In this document: in pieces, positions 1 to 12,873 of the stretch
How the letters are laid out: the number at the start of each line of letters is the position of its first letter
Numbering within the stretch: the first letter of the stretch is position 1
NCBI RefSeq assembly: GCF_020520425.1
Contig: NC_079492.1
Coordinates: forward strand, 117,649,157-117,713,156
Direction: 5' to 3'
DNA length: 64,000 nucleotides
From: Spinacia oleracea
Lineage: Eukaryota; Streptophyta; Magnoliopsida; Caryophyllales; Amaranthaceae
Program-made: the position numbers and the translations under genes
The notes under the pieces: generated by a model
Databases searched by the model: none
What the model was told of the DNA's origin: nothing
What the model saw: the letters and a program-made list of their open reading frames with translations, nothing else

Positions 1-490
1 CACTGTGAAGTCAGTACTCCACGTCTCCAGCTATCTGTAAATAGTTGTCTTTCACTGCTTCTCTTGGCTTTATAAGATTGAAGATTAGATTTGGAGACAG
101 ACAAGGAGCAAATTCAAAACTTAGAAAAAAAAAAACAATGGCATGCATGCCACTATAACCACCTTGAAGACCACATTTAACACACTTGTGGGCCACTGTG
201 GAAAATTAAAGCTCCTCCTCAGCTGTTACAACTTCAAATAAGTCCATTACCATGAGAACCATCTTTTACAAATTCAACAAATCTAACGTCAGTCATTTCA
301 AAGCATTCACATGAGAAGTGTGATAAGTGGAATAGTTAAACATGTATCATGTTCGAACTTATTCTATTGGCAGTCACAGCTATTCCAAATTTGGGTAGAA
401 AATAAACACAAACATTTATACCCAAGCATTACAGAAAATGTCCAGGCTAATGGCAGTATACATAAAGAATAGAGGCATGTATGATGATAA

Positions 491-3230
491 CTATCCAAGC
501 AGAAGTGCTCTTAAGATGGTTTCAAACATGCTCTGATCAGAGCTGAACATATGTCCACCATCAGGAACTTCATGATACTTAATCCATTGAAGCTTTTCCT
601 TAATAAAGCGATTCATTTGAAATGGAATTACTTTGTCCTCATAGCCTTGCCAGATGTGAACTGAACCTTCATTTTCAAGGAAAGGATTCTTAAGATCCAA
701 AGGACCAAATTCCCATGTCCCAAAGCCAACCATAATATCTCGATGAAGAGATTCATAATCACCTTGCTGGCGGCTTTTATCCTGAGGTTTAAAAGTGACA
801 TTTCAAGCATTAGTTTGTTAGTGATTTTGGAAATATTGTGCTACTACCTGTTGTGTTTTTCAAAATAAAGCAAAAGCTATTCACCTTAGTTGCAAATTCA
901 TAGACCAAAATCAGTTATAGCTTAAAGAATATATTGAGAACCCCCAAGAAAATCTACTCCATATTTAAAGCGGATAGAAGTCAAGAGTCATGTTATCTGA
1001 CCAACCTGTGGAACTTGTGGCATGTTCTTCATGATTTCCAAATCTTGTCGACTGAAAACAGATGGATCACCAGACAAGAGGCTTAATGAAGGGAACCATT
1101 TTTGAGTCATCCACCAGTAAAATAACCAAGGAGCATAACGTGCCACACGAAAGGTCCATTGATCCTGAAGACGAAGACTCTTAAAAACCTCTCTCGAACA
1201 AGGAAAACCAGGCCACCAGTAGTTGACAAATGGAACAACCAAGGAGAGCCCAGCTAATCTGTTGATAAAGTTAAAATTCTATAATTACATAAACTGCAGC
1301 AGGGTTGGTATCACTTAAATTATAAAGTACTCCCTCCATCCCAGAGCTAAGTTAACATTGCTTGAGGGCACACAGATTATGGAGAAAGAACAAACTGGGT
1401 GGGTGTGGATTCCAACTTCAGAGAAGAAGTAGAGAGAAAAGGCTTATTAAATGGCATGTTAACTTAGCTCTGGGCCGGGAGTTGGATGGAGGTTATAAAA
1501 GCTGAACGACATGCCTTTGTGGAATGTATTTTAAACAACTATATGCAGGGTAACCTCCCATTGAGATTCCAATGACATAAAACTTAGATCCTAGCTGCAA
1601 TGCATCAGCGAGTTCTTGAATATCATATGCTTCACTTTTCACAGAGCGTTTTGGGTAGGGGTCACTTTCTCCATATCCAGCTCTATCAAAAAGCAGGAAG
1701 TATAACTTTAGCTCTTCTACAAGTTCCTGGAAATTAATAGATTGTGCAAGTTTGATCAACCTCCCTTTCTTAACAATGGTTAAAAACTTTATTCAAGAAA
1801 GGACTAATGTCAAAGAAAAGACTAATTCAGGAAAGGACTAGGAGTGCTTAGATGTTGGCTTGATGATATTGTAAAAGCATATATCTACATGTATTTTTCG
1901 GGGATACATGACTTTCTATACAATCAAAGAAAACACCTTTTGCGTCTGGAAAGCATGTTTCCATCTAACCTCTATACATCATTTGAGTTGCTGACTTACT
2001 AGAAGTGCCAGAAAGATCTGTAGTTTACCTTCTTATAGTGTAATTAATCTTCTGACAAGAAACAAAAGATACTGAAGGCCAGAGTAAAAGAGGGCAAGGT
2101 TCTGGTGCATGAAGTAATAAAAGGTCCAACAATGACATTCTGAAGAAAATAGTGTTCAATCATAATAAAAAATAAACTTGTCACTTATCTCCAGTACAAA
2201 ACATTTGTATAATACAAATCTTAACATAATAGATTTTCTTTTTTACAAAATTATTCTAGCACCCCTTCTTAACATAATACAACATTCCAACTGAGAAACA
2301 GAATAACTCCTACAGTGAACAATCCAGCTTCCTTCATTGTTCTTCACAAAAATAAATCTAGCTATTAGGGGGGTAGAGATAGCTATATTTCTGGGAACGA
2401 ACTCCAGGTTAATATGTAAAAAGAGTAAAAAAAATGGAGGTCCTAACTCAATGATGTTGAAGAATCAACAGATGAGTTGTGGTTAGGGGTGGGATGGCCA
2501 CACCTGCCTTCCTCGGTCAAACCAACCCAACCAGTGATATCCACCAAAGAGATTCAACAAGATTATATATTCCTGTTAAAGTCTCCATTTATATTCTGAT
2601 AAAAGGTCAAAATGTAAACTGGTCACAGCGTCGGAGTCATATTTTCCATTCCATTAAAAAAGCAGTACTAAGATGAATTACATGTAAGTCACTTGGTTTT
2701 CTTCCAAACAGATGTCGGAGGTCACTATAAAAATGCAAGACACAAATTACCACTCATCTATAATGGTGTCAAATTATTTTATGATTTTCACAAATTTTCT
2801 CCTCATAAAAGAAGGTTGATCAATCCTACTAATTGGAATACAATTTATCGCTTAGAATTGGCATGTCTAAGCAAAAAGAAGTGTTCTTATGCAAATCATG
2901 ACAAACAGAACAGATTAGAAGCAAACACAATTTATTTTTGTCCGTTGTGATGGGGGATGAAGTAGAGTTAATTCATACTTGAGAGACGGGTAAAATCAGA
3001 TCTTTGGAGCTAGCAAAACCATGTATGACTATGATCTTGTGCTTAGCCTCATCTTTGTTAACTCCTGCCTCCCTGTATGACAAATGCCTGCCATCTGCGA
3101 GTTTGATCCTTGGTGAAGTTACAGGGGGACCACCAGGTGAACCACATATTTTCGGAGGAGGAGGCTTTATCGCCTTGTAAACGCAGCCCAAAAGAATGGC
3201 AGCAAATGCCACAACTATCTGTCCAAACAT
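491..3230 (-). CDS. alpha/beta-hydrolase family protein, four coding exons
   Basis: Coding exons, read on the minus strand, are 3230-2979, 1726-1515, 1258-1006 and 781-491 (stop). They join in frame to about 335 residues. Residues 2-18 form a hydrophobic N-terminal anchor, followed by a proline-rich stretch. The fold signature is visible: oxyanion HGF at 70-72, nucleophile elbow GISMGG with Ser139, acid Asp288 in YEDKVIP, and His316 in DGGHMF. This arrangement matches plant membrane-anchored alpha/beta-hydrolases of unknown substrate. I chose Met at 3230 because a strong acceptor (pyrimidine tract plus CAG) lies immediately before it, so the upstream in-frame Met at 3254 is probably intronic. 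Exons 1, 3 and 4 use GT-AG introns; exon 2 appears to end at a GC donor (1514-1513), the only one that keeps frame. The second intron carries a MITE. The family is confident; the substrate is unknown. Confidence 0.88.
1328..1495. mobile_element. Stowaway-like MITE in hydrolase intron
   Basis: Inverted ends beginning CTCCCTCCATCC and ending in the complement of a related sequence, with a shared inner arm CCAGAGCTAAGTTAACAT, are flanked by TA dinucleotides at 1328-1329 and 1494-1495. This fits a Tc1/mariner-derived Stowaway MITE. It sits between exons 2 and 3 of the hydrolase gene. Confidence 0.75.
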
Positions 3231-3669
3231 CTGAAGAGAAAGGGGAAATAACATTTCTTGTAATGGAGAAAAGAAACAAAAGCTAAACCAAGAATACGGT
3301 ATGCAATTCTAACAATATCAGGGAAAGAGCCAAAGAGGTCAGTCAGGAAAGAGTTTCAGGGAAAAGGTCAGTATCAGGGACACCATGAATATTAGAGTTT
3401 ACTGTAAACTGTATAAAATACAGAACAATTTTAACAGTAAAGGGTATGATTTATGATTCTTATCATCTTAATCTGTACATATTAGAGTATATAATTACTA
3501 AACATTGTTACATTAAGGCCGGGTATTATCACAGTATCATCTTTCAGACAGTCACTCATAACCACTCTTTAAACTTTCAATTAGCTTAAAAGAAACCAAA
3601 AAAACCGATTTGTTAATGTACAATCCAAAAAGTAATAGGACCAATTAAAAATATTAAAAGGTCCTACCC

Positions 3670-3787
3670 ATACTGCAGTGCACAAGGCTCCCGACTATTT
3701 AGCGTAGGGTTTGGGGAAGGTGAAAATGTACACCGTCTTACCCTTATTTTCATAAAGAGAGTTCCAGGGATCGAACTCGTAACCAAT
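3670..3787 (-). mobile_element. Au-like SINE fragment
   Basis: The segment contains GTGCACAAGGCTCCCG, then an ATGTACACCGTCTTACCC block, then GGGATCGAACTCGTAACC. These resemble, in order, the conserved parts of the plant Au SINE. Read on the minus strand, GAGTTCGATCC fits a pol III B box, which sets the orientation. It lies in the inferred 5'UTR intron of the hydrolase gene. Family assignment is from memory of the consensus, so the exact ends are approximate. Confidence 0.6.
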
Positions 3788-4236
3788 AAACATTATAAAA
3801 TGTCACAAAAGCAGAAACATGGATTTCTACTAAATAACATGCCCAGTTTCAATTTTTAAGGTGGAAGTTTCCGAATTGATTTAATCTTCATTAGAATTTC
3901 TTTGGAAATCTAGATGTTTAAAGGCTGTCCCAGAATTAAAACTATACATCCACTGTCATTAACAACCACTAGAGTTCCACCGATCATCTTTAGAGATCCA
4001 ACAAGTTCTTTTCTAGTAGTTTTATTCTTCCCACTCCGTAGATAATATAGACCACTCGTGTTCCAGATATCATTGGCAATCCATTTTTCACATTTTTTTT
4101 TTCATTCCAAGGAATAACAAACATACAGAACAAAGATGACAAATTCAGAAACCGCATAAAAAAAATTCACAATTAGCTCAACCCAAAAGATAAACTCTAA
4201 AGTAAGATTTGATAAAGAATTGTACAAAGAATTTAC

Positions 4237-4401
4237 CTTTCTGATGAGAAGAAGAAGAAACTTCAGAAAATGAACCAACAGTAGTAGATCTGCTGTCAGT
4301 AAAACATGACCCAGGATCCCAGATACTTACAATACTGACTGAGTGCTACTTTACCAGTTTTTACTGAATTTCTAGTGGGAGATGCACTGACTATATTTAT
4401 A
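4237..4401 (-). promoter_or_regulatory. inferred 5'UTR exon and TATA box of the hydrolase gene
   Basis: On the minus strand a donor AAAG|GTAAAT lies at 4237/4236, following a CT-rich leader typical of plant 5'UTRs. It pairs with the acceptor immediately before Met at 3230, giving a roughly 1-kb 5'UTR intron. A TATAAATATA motif lies at about 4392-4401, roughly 155 bp upstream of the donor. This is inference from splice signals only. Confidence 0.4.
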
Positions 4402-4410
4402 TTATTACAT

Positions 4411-6731
4411 TTTAATTACGGAGTACCAGCCAAGAAAATACTTTAATGGTCATTTTATAATTTTATTTTACAGCAAGTCTTTTTTTTCTCCTTCTTTTTT
4501 GGTGATAAGTGACTAAGTTTAGGAAGAATAACGTGTCTGGAGTTTCCATTGACAGGCCATTTAATTCTCCAGGAATAGAAAAATAGACAGATAAGTAGAA
4601 ACCGACTGCAATTAGACTTTCCATCAAAATGGTACATTGCATTCTTGAGGAAAAAACAACAAATAAATAGAAACCGATTGTTTTGTTTTACAAAAAAACA
4701 CTAAAAGGCCAAAGAAAAAACGGTTGATTATTTGATTGTTATTACTCTATCTAGAAAGAGAACAAGTAAAAGAAATAGCATATGCAAATTGAAAATTAAA
4801 ATATTGCTCCCCACCATTTCATAATAGGAGCATCTTTTTATTTAATCAACCTTTTTATTTCCGACTATATCATTCTCTTCAACACAATTTGTCACTTCAC
4901 CATTGGTTTTTACATTAAAGTAACTCCAATTTACTCTTTTAATATGTTTCGTGAAGGGTTTAATTTAGGGACTGATACTACTTTTTGATTCAAGATAAAA
5001 GATACTCGAAATTGCGACAACATTGACAATGACAATGACGACCACGACAACACCAGCAATGACGGCAATGAAGCAACGGCGACCACAAAACCCCCCAAAA
5101 AAAGTTTTATTTTTATATACACCGCACAATACATCTAGCTGATGGAGTTTATTCTGATGTTCTTAAACATCTGTAAGAACATTTGAGAATATGTGTAATT
5201 CCAAGAATACTGTTATTCGTATTTTTGTTCGTGGCACCATACTAAATGGGAACTTGGAATCATAAAATGTTATACCAAGATTTGTTTGAACAAACAAAAA
5301 AAATGCTTGAAAAAACAGTAGTTTGGGTACTAAACGGATATCCATAAAGTTCTGAGTCATTGAAAACCCTCCGATTTACCACTTAATTGAATGTCCTCTA
5401 GACAGGAGTACTAAAATCCTTGCTAATGCAATAAACTATTTCTATCAAATATTATTGATAAAATCTACTAATGTAATTAGTTTAAAAAATAGGCTCATAT
5501 CAGCTAAATGACAGGCAAGGACAAGTAACACACCATGGCTATTAGTATTTATCAGTTCAACATCAGATTACCATGAAGAAGTACTCACCAGAAAGTAGAC
5601 CTTAGAGAGTAGAGACCAACTTGATTATGCTATGGCAATCACAACATATGATCAAGTTCTTCACCACATGGATAATGGATTATAACACCCTTTCTGTTGT
5701 TCATGAGTCCAAAAGCAACACCCTTTCATTTTTCGACCTGGGAATCATCTCTTCTACTTAAAAGAGAACCATATTATAAAACTAAGCACCCACTTGCTTC
5801 CCCACAAGGAATTCTGTCGTTAACAAAGATTGAACTACAACCACGAACCTTCATCAATCCTCTTTCGCCAAACTTGTCCATTGTTGTGCTTTTATTCAAA
5901 ATAGAACACAAGAGCGACACCTTAAGAGCCAATTCCATTGCTTAAGGCCGCATTTTCATACTATTCTTAATAGCTTTTCGAGCTAGAGCTATAACTAGAA
6001 CCCTTTAAGTCCCCAACCATAAGTCCATAATGTTCAATCTTAACAACTGTTAGACCATATTTGCATCATTTTGAAATAAACTGTACTCTCATTGACTTAA
6101 CCCAACATGTGATAATCTGTTCAAGTTAGACATCCATCCTTTGCATCTCAAGGAACGCAACAATAGCTCCTTGGCCGAGGTCATGACTTAGGAGGTCATT
6201 AGCCTTCCTCAACGAAACACAAATAGGCTTTCGCTTAAAAATCAACTACCAAGAGGTTGAAAACATTAGAACTAAGTATCTTCCTGATAAACCCAAGGCT
6301 TATCTAAGGACAACAATTGGCTACAAATGCAGACACACATTTCTTTGTACTTATCAATCAAACAACTCTTCAGCAAGACCATCAATCAGACTTCATATTT
6401 GCTACAAAAACGAATCACACTTCATATGCATCAATCATGAATTACAAGAAATCAAGTATTTTCGGGCAATCTGGTGAAAACCCCAGATAGTAAATTCAAT
6501 CTCTCCCATCTTTAAGTAATCAATGATCATCGAATTTCAACTTATAACATCTCTGTTAGGCAATTTATCAAACACCTTTCATGCACACCAAATCCCCCCA
6601 AGTCCAGAACATAACCTACTTAAAGCAATAAGACAAAAGGATCAAATTTGAAATGGGCATTGAGCATTTGATGGAATTGAAAAATCAATACTTCATACCA
6701 TCAACACGCGAGGATATCTAAAACTCCTGGT
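4411..6731. other. intergenic, no supported gene
   Basis: AT-rich sequence with frequent stops in all frames. I see no recognisable protein motif, TIR pair or long repeat. It may contain old degraded transposon sequence. Confidence 0.5.
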
Positions 6732-6732
6732 T

Positions 6733-6926
6733 TTGTCCATGCGGACACAAGTGATGAAGTGAGTACCAATACAAAAAAGTTAGTTTCAATGCTAATATTT
6801 TAGTACCAATAACACAAAATTGGTTAGAAGTACCAATACAAGTCATTTTGTGTTGTTGGTACTAAAATATTTTGTATTGGTACTAAATTGTCTGTATTGG
6901 TACTCACTTGTCTATATGGATACAAG
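6733..6926. mobile_element. foldback MITE with GTACCAATACA repeats
   Basis: The two halves are largely reverse complements: the left arm carries ACAAGTGA..GAGTACCAATACA and TTTAGTACCAATAACACAAAA, and the right arm carries their complements. The motif GTACCAATACA recurs within each arm. A transcript would fold as a long hairpin. No clear TSD was found, so the superfamily is not assigned. Confidence 0.55.
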
Positions 6927-7262
6927 CTATTTGAGGCCAAGACTTCCTCGTACGCCTAATTTATGTCGCATTTTGACATATGAAACTGCGAACTATGTGA
7001 CTAACAAGTATACAAGGAGTACAAGTTACAACCCACAGTGCTTAACAATTGTCTGTTGGTTCAGTGCAACAACAATTGGGGGTGGAGGGGAACTTATTCA
7101 CCCAAAATTCGTCCCGAATTCGAATTAACTCTTTAGTGTAAATCAGGTGGTAAACAAAAGAAAACAACCGATACTGATGGGTAAAAATACTGCAATTTGC
7201 ATTGTATATCTGGTTGTCTGGTTGTACGTTACGTCCGTACAAGCATACACCAAGATTAATGA

Positions 7263-7311
7263 AGGCCATAAGCCATAAGCCATAAGCCATAAGCCATAAG
7301 CCATAAGTCAT
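7263..7311. repeat. 7-bp tandem repeat (CCATAAG)n
   Basis: Seven near-perfect head-to-tail copies of CCATAAG. It is not the plant telomere unit (CCCTAAA). Confidence 0.9.
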
Positions 7312-7933
7312 AGCCTACAAGATTTCATACGGAGGTACCCACAAATTTATGCCTGTACCTGGCAGAGTTGGTTGTACCCTCATCTAAAATGAATATTTGC
7401 TATTTTGGAAATGAACATTCATTTTTTTTTTTTGAAATGAACATTTACTATTTCGAAAATGAGCATTTACTATTTCGGAAATGAACATTTATCTACTCAT
7501 TCGAATATTATCGTTTATCTAATTATTTGGCAATCTTCGTTTATTCAACCAATTTAGAAATGAACACTTATCTACTAATTGTGAAATGGGTATTTACTAA
7601 TTTTAAAATGAACTTAGTTATTGCATTACTATGTTATAATTTTGAACATATATTTACATATATTGAGCAATTAAAACATGTCAAATAACATATTTTACCA
7701 ATAAATTGAACATTTTAGGCATTGTCTATGTAAAATTGTACTTGAATTACAAGATATATATTGGTATAAATCATCTACTTATTTTTCTATATCTTCAATC
7801 TTAAATCTTGCTTTTGATGTAGTCTCGAGTTCTTATACTTTTGAACGTGTGTATGAAGTGTGATTTGAACACAATATTTAACTTTCACGGTTTCAATTTC
7901 CTCATTTTTGTAGGCTAAAAATGAAAATAGAAC

Positions 7934-8193
7934 TACATCCGTTCTTAAATATTAGTCTCCTTTTTACTTTTTCACCCATTTTAACTCAATATTTAAACGT
8001 AAATATCTCTAAATACATACTTTAAAGAAATATAAAATTTTGATATTGTTAAACTACATATTGAGATGAACAAAACAAGATCACACGTGAATATATTTTG
8101 AAATACATATTGGAAAGAAATGAGAAGATTCTCTTCAATTCTGCATAGTGACTAGATTTCAAAAGGGACTAATATTCGAGAACGGATGGAGTA
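7934..8193. mobile_element. Stowaway-like MITE inserted in copy A
   Basis: TIRs CATCCGTTCTTAAATATTAG and the complement of CTAATATTCGAGAACGGATG are bounded by TA. The homologous place in copy B (about 10200) reads straight from GAAAATAG into TAAGTAATTT, an empty site. Confidence 0.8.
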
Positions 8194-8790
8194 AGTAATT
8201 TGATATGATGATCACAACTAATTTAAAATGAACATTCTAATTTGAAAATTATGAGCATTCAAAAAACACAAATAGGTTAAAAAGAAAGAACAAAACTTTA
8301 AAAGATTCTTAGTAATAGAACAAGAAAGAACAAAGAATACAAAATATATGAACAAATAAAACAAAAAAGTATGAACAATTATATTGTGAACAACCAGTTG
8401 ATTATTATGAACAAACAAATAAACAAGAAAGAACAAAGCATTCAACAAAAAAGAACAAATAATATAAAAAAGAACATAAAATTCCAGAAGAAAGAATAAA
8501 CAATACAACAATTATGAACAATTTTATGATGGTTTTTAAAAAAAAAAAACAACATGAAAGAACAAATAATACAAAAGGAAAGAACAAACGCGCTTGTAAA
8601 AACATAAAATATCAATGAAGAACTTAATTTTATTACGGGCATTAACTAGATGATTATTATGAACAAACAAATAAACAAAAAAGAACAAAATTTTCAACAA
8701 AAAAAAAGAACAAAAAGTATAAAAAAGAACATAAAATTTCAGAAGAAAGAACAAACCATACAACAATAAAGAACAAACAATACAGGTGCG

Positions 8791-9402
8791 CGGGGGCGGA
8801 TGTACCTTGTACACTGGATAGACAAATGTCTACCCAGTTTTTTAATTGAAAAATCATTTTAATAGGATGAGTATTTAAAAAACAAAAAATACCACAAATT
8901 TGTTCAATTTAGGATTGAACCCATGACAAAAGGGGATAAATAGCATAACTATATTTCTTCACTAACCACTCCAACATCTTGCCTTTATGTTTATTTGTTG
9001 CAGATTAAATATATAAATCTTATTTTTATTTGGACAAGTATTTAAAATTCTAGTTTTTTTTTTTTCTTTTTTTCTTTTTTCCGATTAATTGGGTCTGTCA
9101 TTGCGTACAACTACTTTGTTGAATCTCATATTCTCATTTGATTTTTAATTTCTACTTCGTATATTTTAAAGTTTTGTTGTTATTTGCGTATATAACACGG
9201 AGTACTCCGTATACATTTATCTTGTATAATCTTTAAAATCTTAGAATTTATAAAATAACGGTGAAATTGGTAAATTTTATGTAAACGTTGTAATTAGTAC
9301 TCCGCAAATTGTCATTTTTATTGTATCATTTTAAAAAAAATTGTAGTTTTTATTTCTTTTTACAAGTGTCTACCCTGTTTAAAAATACTGGATACGCCAC
9401 TG
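8791..9402. mobile_element. hAT-like non-autonomous element, 8-bp TSD
   Basis: Ends CGGGGGCGGATG and (complement of the right end) CAGTGGCGTATCC resemble the common hAT TIR CAGTGGCGGATC. The flanks are CAGGTGCG (8783-8790) and CAGGCGCG (9403-9410), an 8-bp TSD with one difference. The second copy of the duplication has a single CAGGCGCG at 10863-10870, the empty site. No transposase is encoded. Confidence 0.75.
8905..8984 (-). mobile_element. tRNA-like (SINE) head, degenerate
   Basis: On the minus strand TTGGAGTGGTTAG resembles a pol III A box, and GGGTTCAATCC about 50 bp later matches a B box. The spacing fits a tRNA-derived SINE head carried inside the hAT-like element. No tail or TSD was resolved. 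Confidence 0.3.
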
Positions 9403-9639
9403 CAGGCGCGTCATTTTTTTTTTGGGTACAGCCAGGGATGGTTGTACCCGGGTACAGCAGTTAGAGATTAGGATTTAGGAGTTACCAATGTCACGGAACC
9501 CATGATTTGTTTTGATCATTTTAGGCATGAATTTGGTTTACGGAATAGTGTTATGTCCGGTTCTATTTCAGTTCAGTTCAATTGAGTTGAGTTTCATTCT
9601 GTTTTGTTCAACTTCATTCAATTTTGTTTAGTTCAATTC

Positions 9640-10925
9640 CATTTGTTGAATATTTACTATTTCGGAAATGAACATTCATTTTTTGTTTGAAATGAACATT
9701 AACTATTCCGGAAATGAACATTTCATATTTTGGATTTGAACATTTATTTATTTATTTGGAAATGAACATTTATCTAATCATTCGAATATGAACGTTTATC
9801 TAATTATTTGGCAATCTTTATTTATTCAACCAATTTAGAAATAAACATTTATATACTGATTGTGAAATGAGTAGTTACTAATTTTAAAATGAACTTAGTT
9901 ATTGCATTACTATGTTATTACTTTGAACATATATTTACATATATTAAGCAATTAAAACATGTCAAATAACATATTTTACCAAAAGATTAAACATTTTAGG
10001 CATTGCCTATGTAAGTTTGTAGTTGAAGATATTGGTAGAAATCATCCATTTATTTTTCTATATCTTCAATCTTGGATCTTCCTTTTGATGTAGTCTCGAG
10101 TTCTTATACTTTTGAATGTGTGTATGAAGTGTGATTTGAACACAATATTTGACTTTCACGGTTTCAATTTCCTCATTGTTGTAGGCTGAAAATGAAAATA
10201 GTAAGTAATTTGATATGATGATCACAACTAATTAAAAATGAAAGTTTACTTATTTGAAAATTTGAAAATTTGAAAATGATGGGAATGCAAAGAAAACAAA
10301 TAGGTTATAAAGATACAAGGGTTTATAAGATGCTCAGTAATAAAACAAGAAATAACAAAGAATACAAAAGGTGTGAACAAATAAAACAAAAAGTATGAAC
10401 AATTTCATTATGAACATTAATCACATGATTATTATGAACAAACAAATAAACAAGAAATAACAAACAATTCAACAAAAAAGAATAAACAATATAAAAAAGA
10501 ACATGAAATTCCAGAAGAAAGAACAAACAATACAACAATTATGAACAATTTTATGATGAATTTAAAAAAACATGAAAGAATAAACAACACAAAAAGAAAG
10601 AACAAACAATACAGACACTTGTAAAAACGTAAAATATCAATGAAGATCTTAATTTCATTATGAACATTAACCAGATGATTATTATGAATAAATAAATAAA
10701 CAATAAATAACAAATAATTCAACAAAAAAGAACAAACAATATAAAAAAGAACATAAAATTTCAAAAGAAAGAACAAACAATACAACAATTATGAACAATT
10801 TTATGATGAATTTAAAAACAACAAGAAAAAACAAACGGTACAACAAGAAAGAACAAACAATACAGGCGCGTCGTTTTTTTGGGGTACAACTAGAGTTGGT
10901 TGTACCCGGGTATAGCAGTTAGGGG
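9640..10925. repeat. divergent tandem duplication, copy B
   Basis: Homologous to 7373-9478 but lacking both MITEs. It contains two successive blocks of AAGAACAAACAATACAA-like repeats (about 10420-10620 and 10680-10865) and ends in the same GGTTGTACCCGGGTA box. The internal arrays vary in copy number between the copies. No protein is supported. Confidence 0.75.
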
Positions 10926-10929
10926 TTAA

Positions 10930-12145
10930 TTATTTTAATTTTCAACAAAAATATTTATTCCAATAAACCAATTTATAATTCAGAGTACATAGATCGACAT
11001 GCAAGTGTTAGTATTTTTATGGTTCCATGGAAACATTAAGAATCAAGTTAAAGCGCATTAATAGATTTTTATTTTCATATATTACCACCATCATTTTTAA
11101 GTGTATAGATTCTCAATTTCAAACTAAACGTTATCTATTACCCAAAAAAAAAAAAAAAAAAAACTAAACGTTATCATACAAATTCATAATTGCATCACAT
11201 AACTAGCCAATTTTTTTATCCGGATGGTTGGATAAAACTAATGAAAGCAAGGATTAAGCTAATCATGATTGTCAATTCAAACTTTTGTAGAGTATATATA
11301 ATAAGAATCTTGGAAATCATTCTAATTTATGCAAAAACCTGGTCTGGACACCCTTACTTTTTTTCTTTCACTCAACCCCTTATTTAGCACGCATTCACGT
11401 ACGTGACTTTATTAATCGATTGAGCAAGTTAAGCGGGTGAGGATAAAATGGATAATCATGGTACTTTCAATTTAAGTCTGAAAATTAGAGATCGTCTTCT
11501 ATCAAAGTGTTTAACACTTACTTAATTGCTCGAACATTCTTATTAGTAGTCCACAAGCAAGGCAAGAGGTGCACCAGTTGACAAGTTGAATCATATAGTT
11601 TAATATAGATTAATAATTAGCATATATACTTAGAAGAAAACAATTAAGCTTAATATTCATACTCCGTAAAGAATTTGATTGAATCAGAATATCATACACT
11701 CTTGTAGCTTAGTGACATTAGTAGACGTTGTAGGAATTGAAATCAATCTTCTATGTATAGTATTCAACTCTTGTCATTTACTAGTTTAAGAAGAAAAAGG
11801 TATGAAATGACGACTAACCACTAAGAAATTTGATTAATTAATTTCATTTATTTATAATATTCATTCTTTTGATTATTGATATTTAATTAATTAATGGTGG
11901 AATTACTTTAATTTATACTCCAAATTATGTGTTTGTGAAGGTGTAAGATTAGCTCATAATTATGCAGATTCTGTTGATAACTATTTTTGATGAGTTTTGC
12001 CTCTTCTGCAAAAGTACTTAGCCTCTTTAATAGCTTCAGCATGTTGATATTTTTATGTTTTGATTTTAATATTTGGATTGTAGAAAAGCTGTAGGAGAAA
12101 AGGTATTCCAAAATTGAAACTCCAGAGAAAGTTATTATTAATATA
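10930..12145. other. intergenic, no supported gene
   Basis: AT-rich single-copy-looking sequence with an A-tract at about 11142-11162. No coding motif, TIR or tandem array is seen. Confidence 0.5.
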
Positions 12146-12149
12146 CAAA

Positions 12150-12385
12150 TTTTTATATAAGACGGTCTTACACAAAAGACCACATTGGTGTCGTATAAGT
12201 TACGCAACGGAATCAATTAGTTAAGCACTAGAACCAACTAGTTAAGCAGTGGAAGTAATTAGCTAAGCACTAGAACTAATTAGTTAAGCAATGAAACCAA
12301 TTAGTTAAGCAATATAATCAATTAGTTAAGCAATATAATCAATTAGTTAAACAATCAAAGTGGTTTTTCGGTAAGTCGGTTTTAC
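12150..12385. repeat. short array of AATTAGTTAAGCA repeats within a MITE-like segment
   Basis: About seven imperfect copies of a 20-22 bp unit containing AATTAGTTAAGCA run from 12205 to 12356. They are flanked by ATAAGACGGTCTTACACAAAA on the left and a related GGTTTTACACAAAAA on the right. The flank resembles ends of plant MITEs, but TIR orientation and TSD are not clear. Confidence 0.5.
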
Positions 12386-12873
12386 ACAAAAATTGTCGTT
12401 ATTAATATTACAACTAGAAAAAGTAGCACTATCAATAACAAGACAATCTGAGTTGTTTGGTTGACCAAAACACGATTGATAACTTGCAATTTTTATGTGT
12501 CCGATACCACAACAACAAAAAAACACCATATTAAGTTCAATTATTCTTCCTAAGTACGCAAAATTTCATGCAAATAATTCTTTTTCGCAATATCAACCAA
12601 ATAGTTTTGTACATATTTCATAAATTACAAAGAAAATACAAATTACTGATGGAGGAGGGAGATTCTAACCTACATAATTCTATATGTTTTCTTGAAACAT
12701 ATGAACAAGAAATGACAATTTTTTCAGAGGCCTGACACCCCCATATATTGTTGAGTTATTAACTGAAATAAAAATGAGCTAGTTAAGTATCGGTTTGGTT
12801 CAACTTTAAAAAAAAAAAATTACTTTGACTATATATATGTTCAAATAAATTAAACAAATTAAATACGTTCTAG

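Larger units (their letters stand above)
7373..9478. repeat. divergent tandem duplication, copy A
   Basis: This block and 9640-10925 share the same order of sequence: repeated AAATGAACATTTA-type motifs, a conserved stretch around 'gtagtctcgagttcttatac', arrays of AAGAACAAACAATACAA-like short repeats, and a terminal GGTTGTACCCGGGTA box. Copy A is longer because two MITEs (7934-8193 and 8791-9402) are inserted in it. Long minus-strand open frames across the array encode only Phe/Leu/Tyr-rich low-complexity peptide and are not genes. Confidence 0.75.

Noticed and set aside
3228-3254. Met at 3254 as the start of the hydrolase
   Set aside because: A strong polypyrimidine-CAG acceptor lies between it and the next Met; the region is more likely the end of a 5'UTR intron.
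7263-7311. Interstitial telomere repeat
   Set aside because: The 7-bp unit is CCATAAG, not CCCTAAA.
8218-8857. Several overlapping minus-strand open frames rich in Phe, Leu, Tyr and Cys, repeated at 10323-10788
   Set aside because: They are translations of AAGAACAAACAATACAA tandem repeats, occur in several frames, and show no domain.
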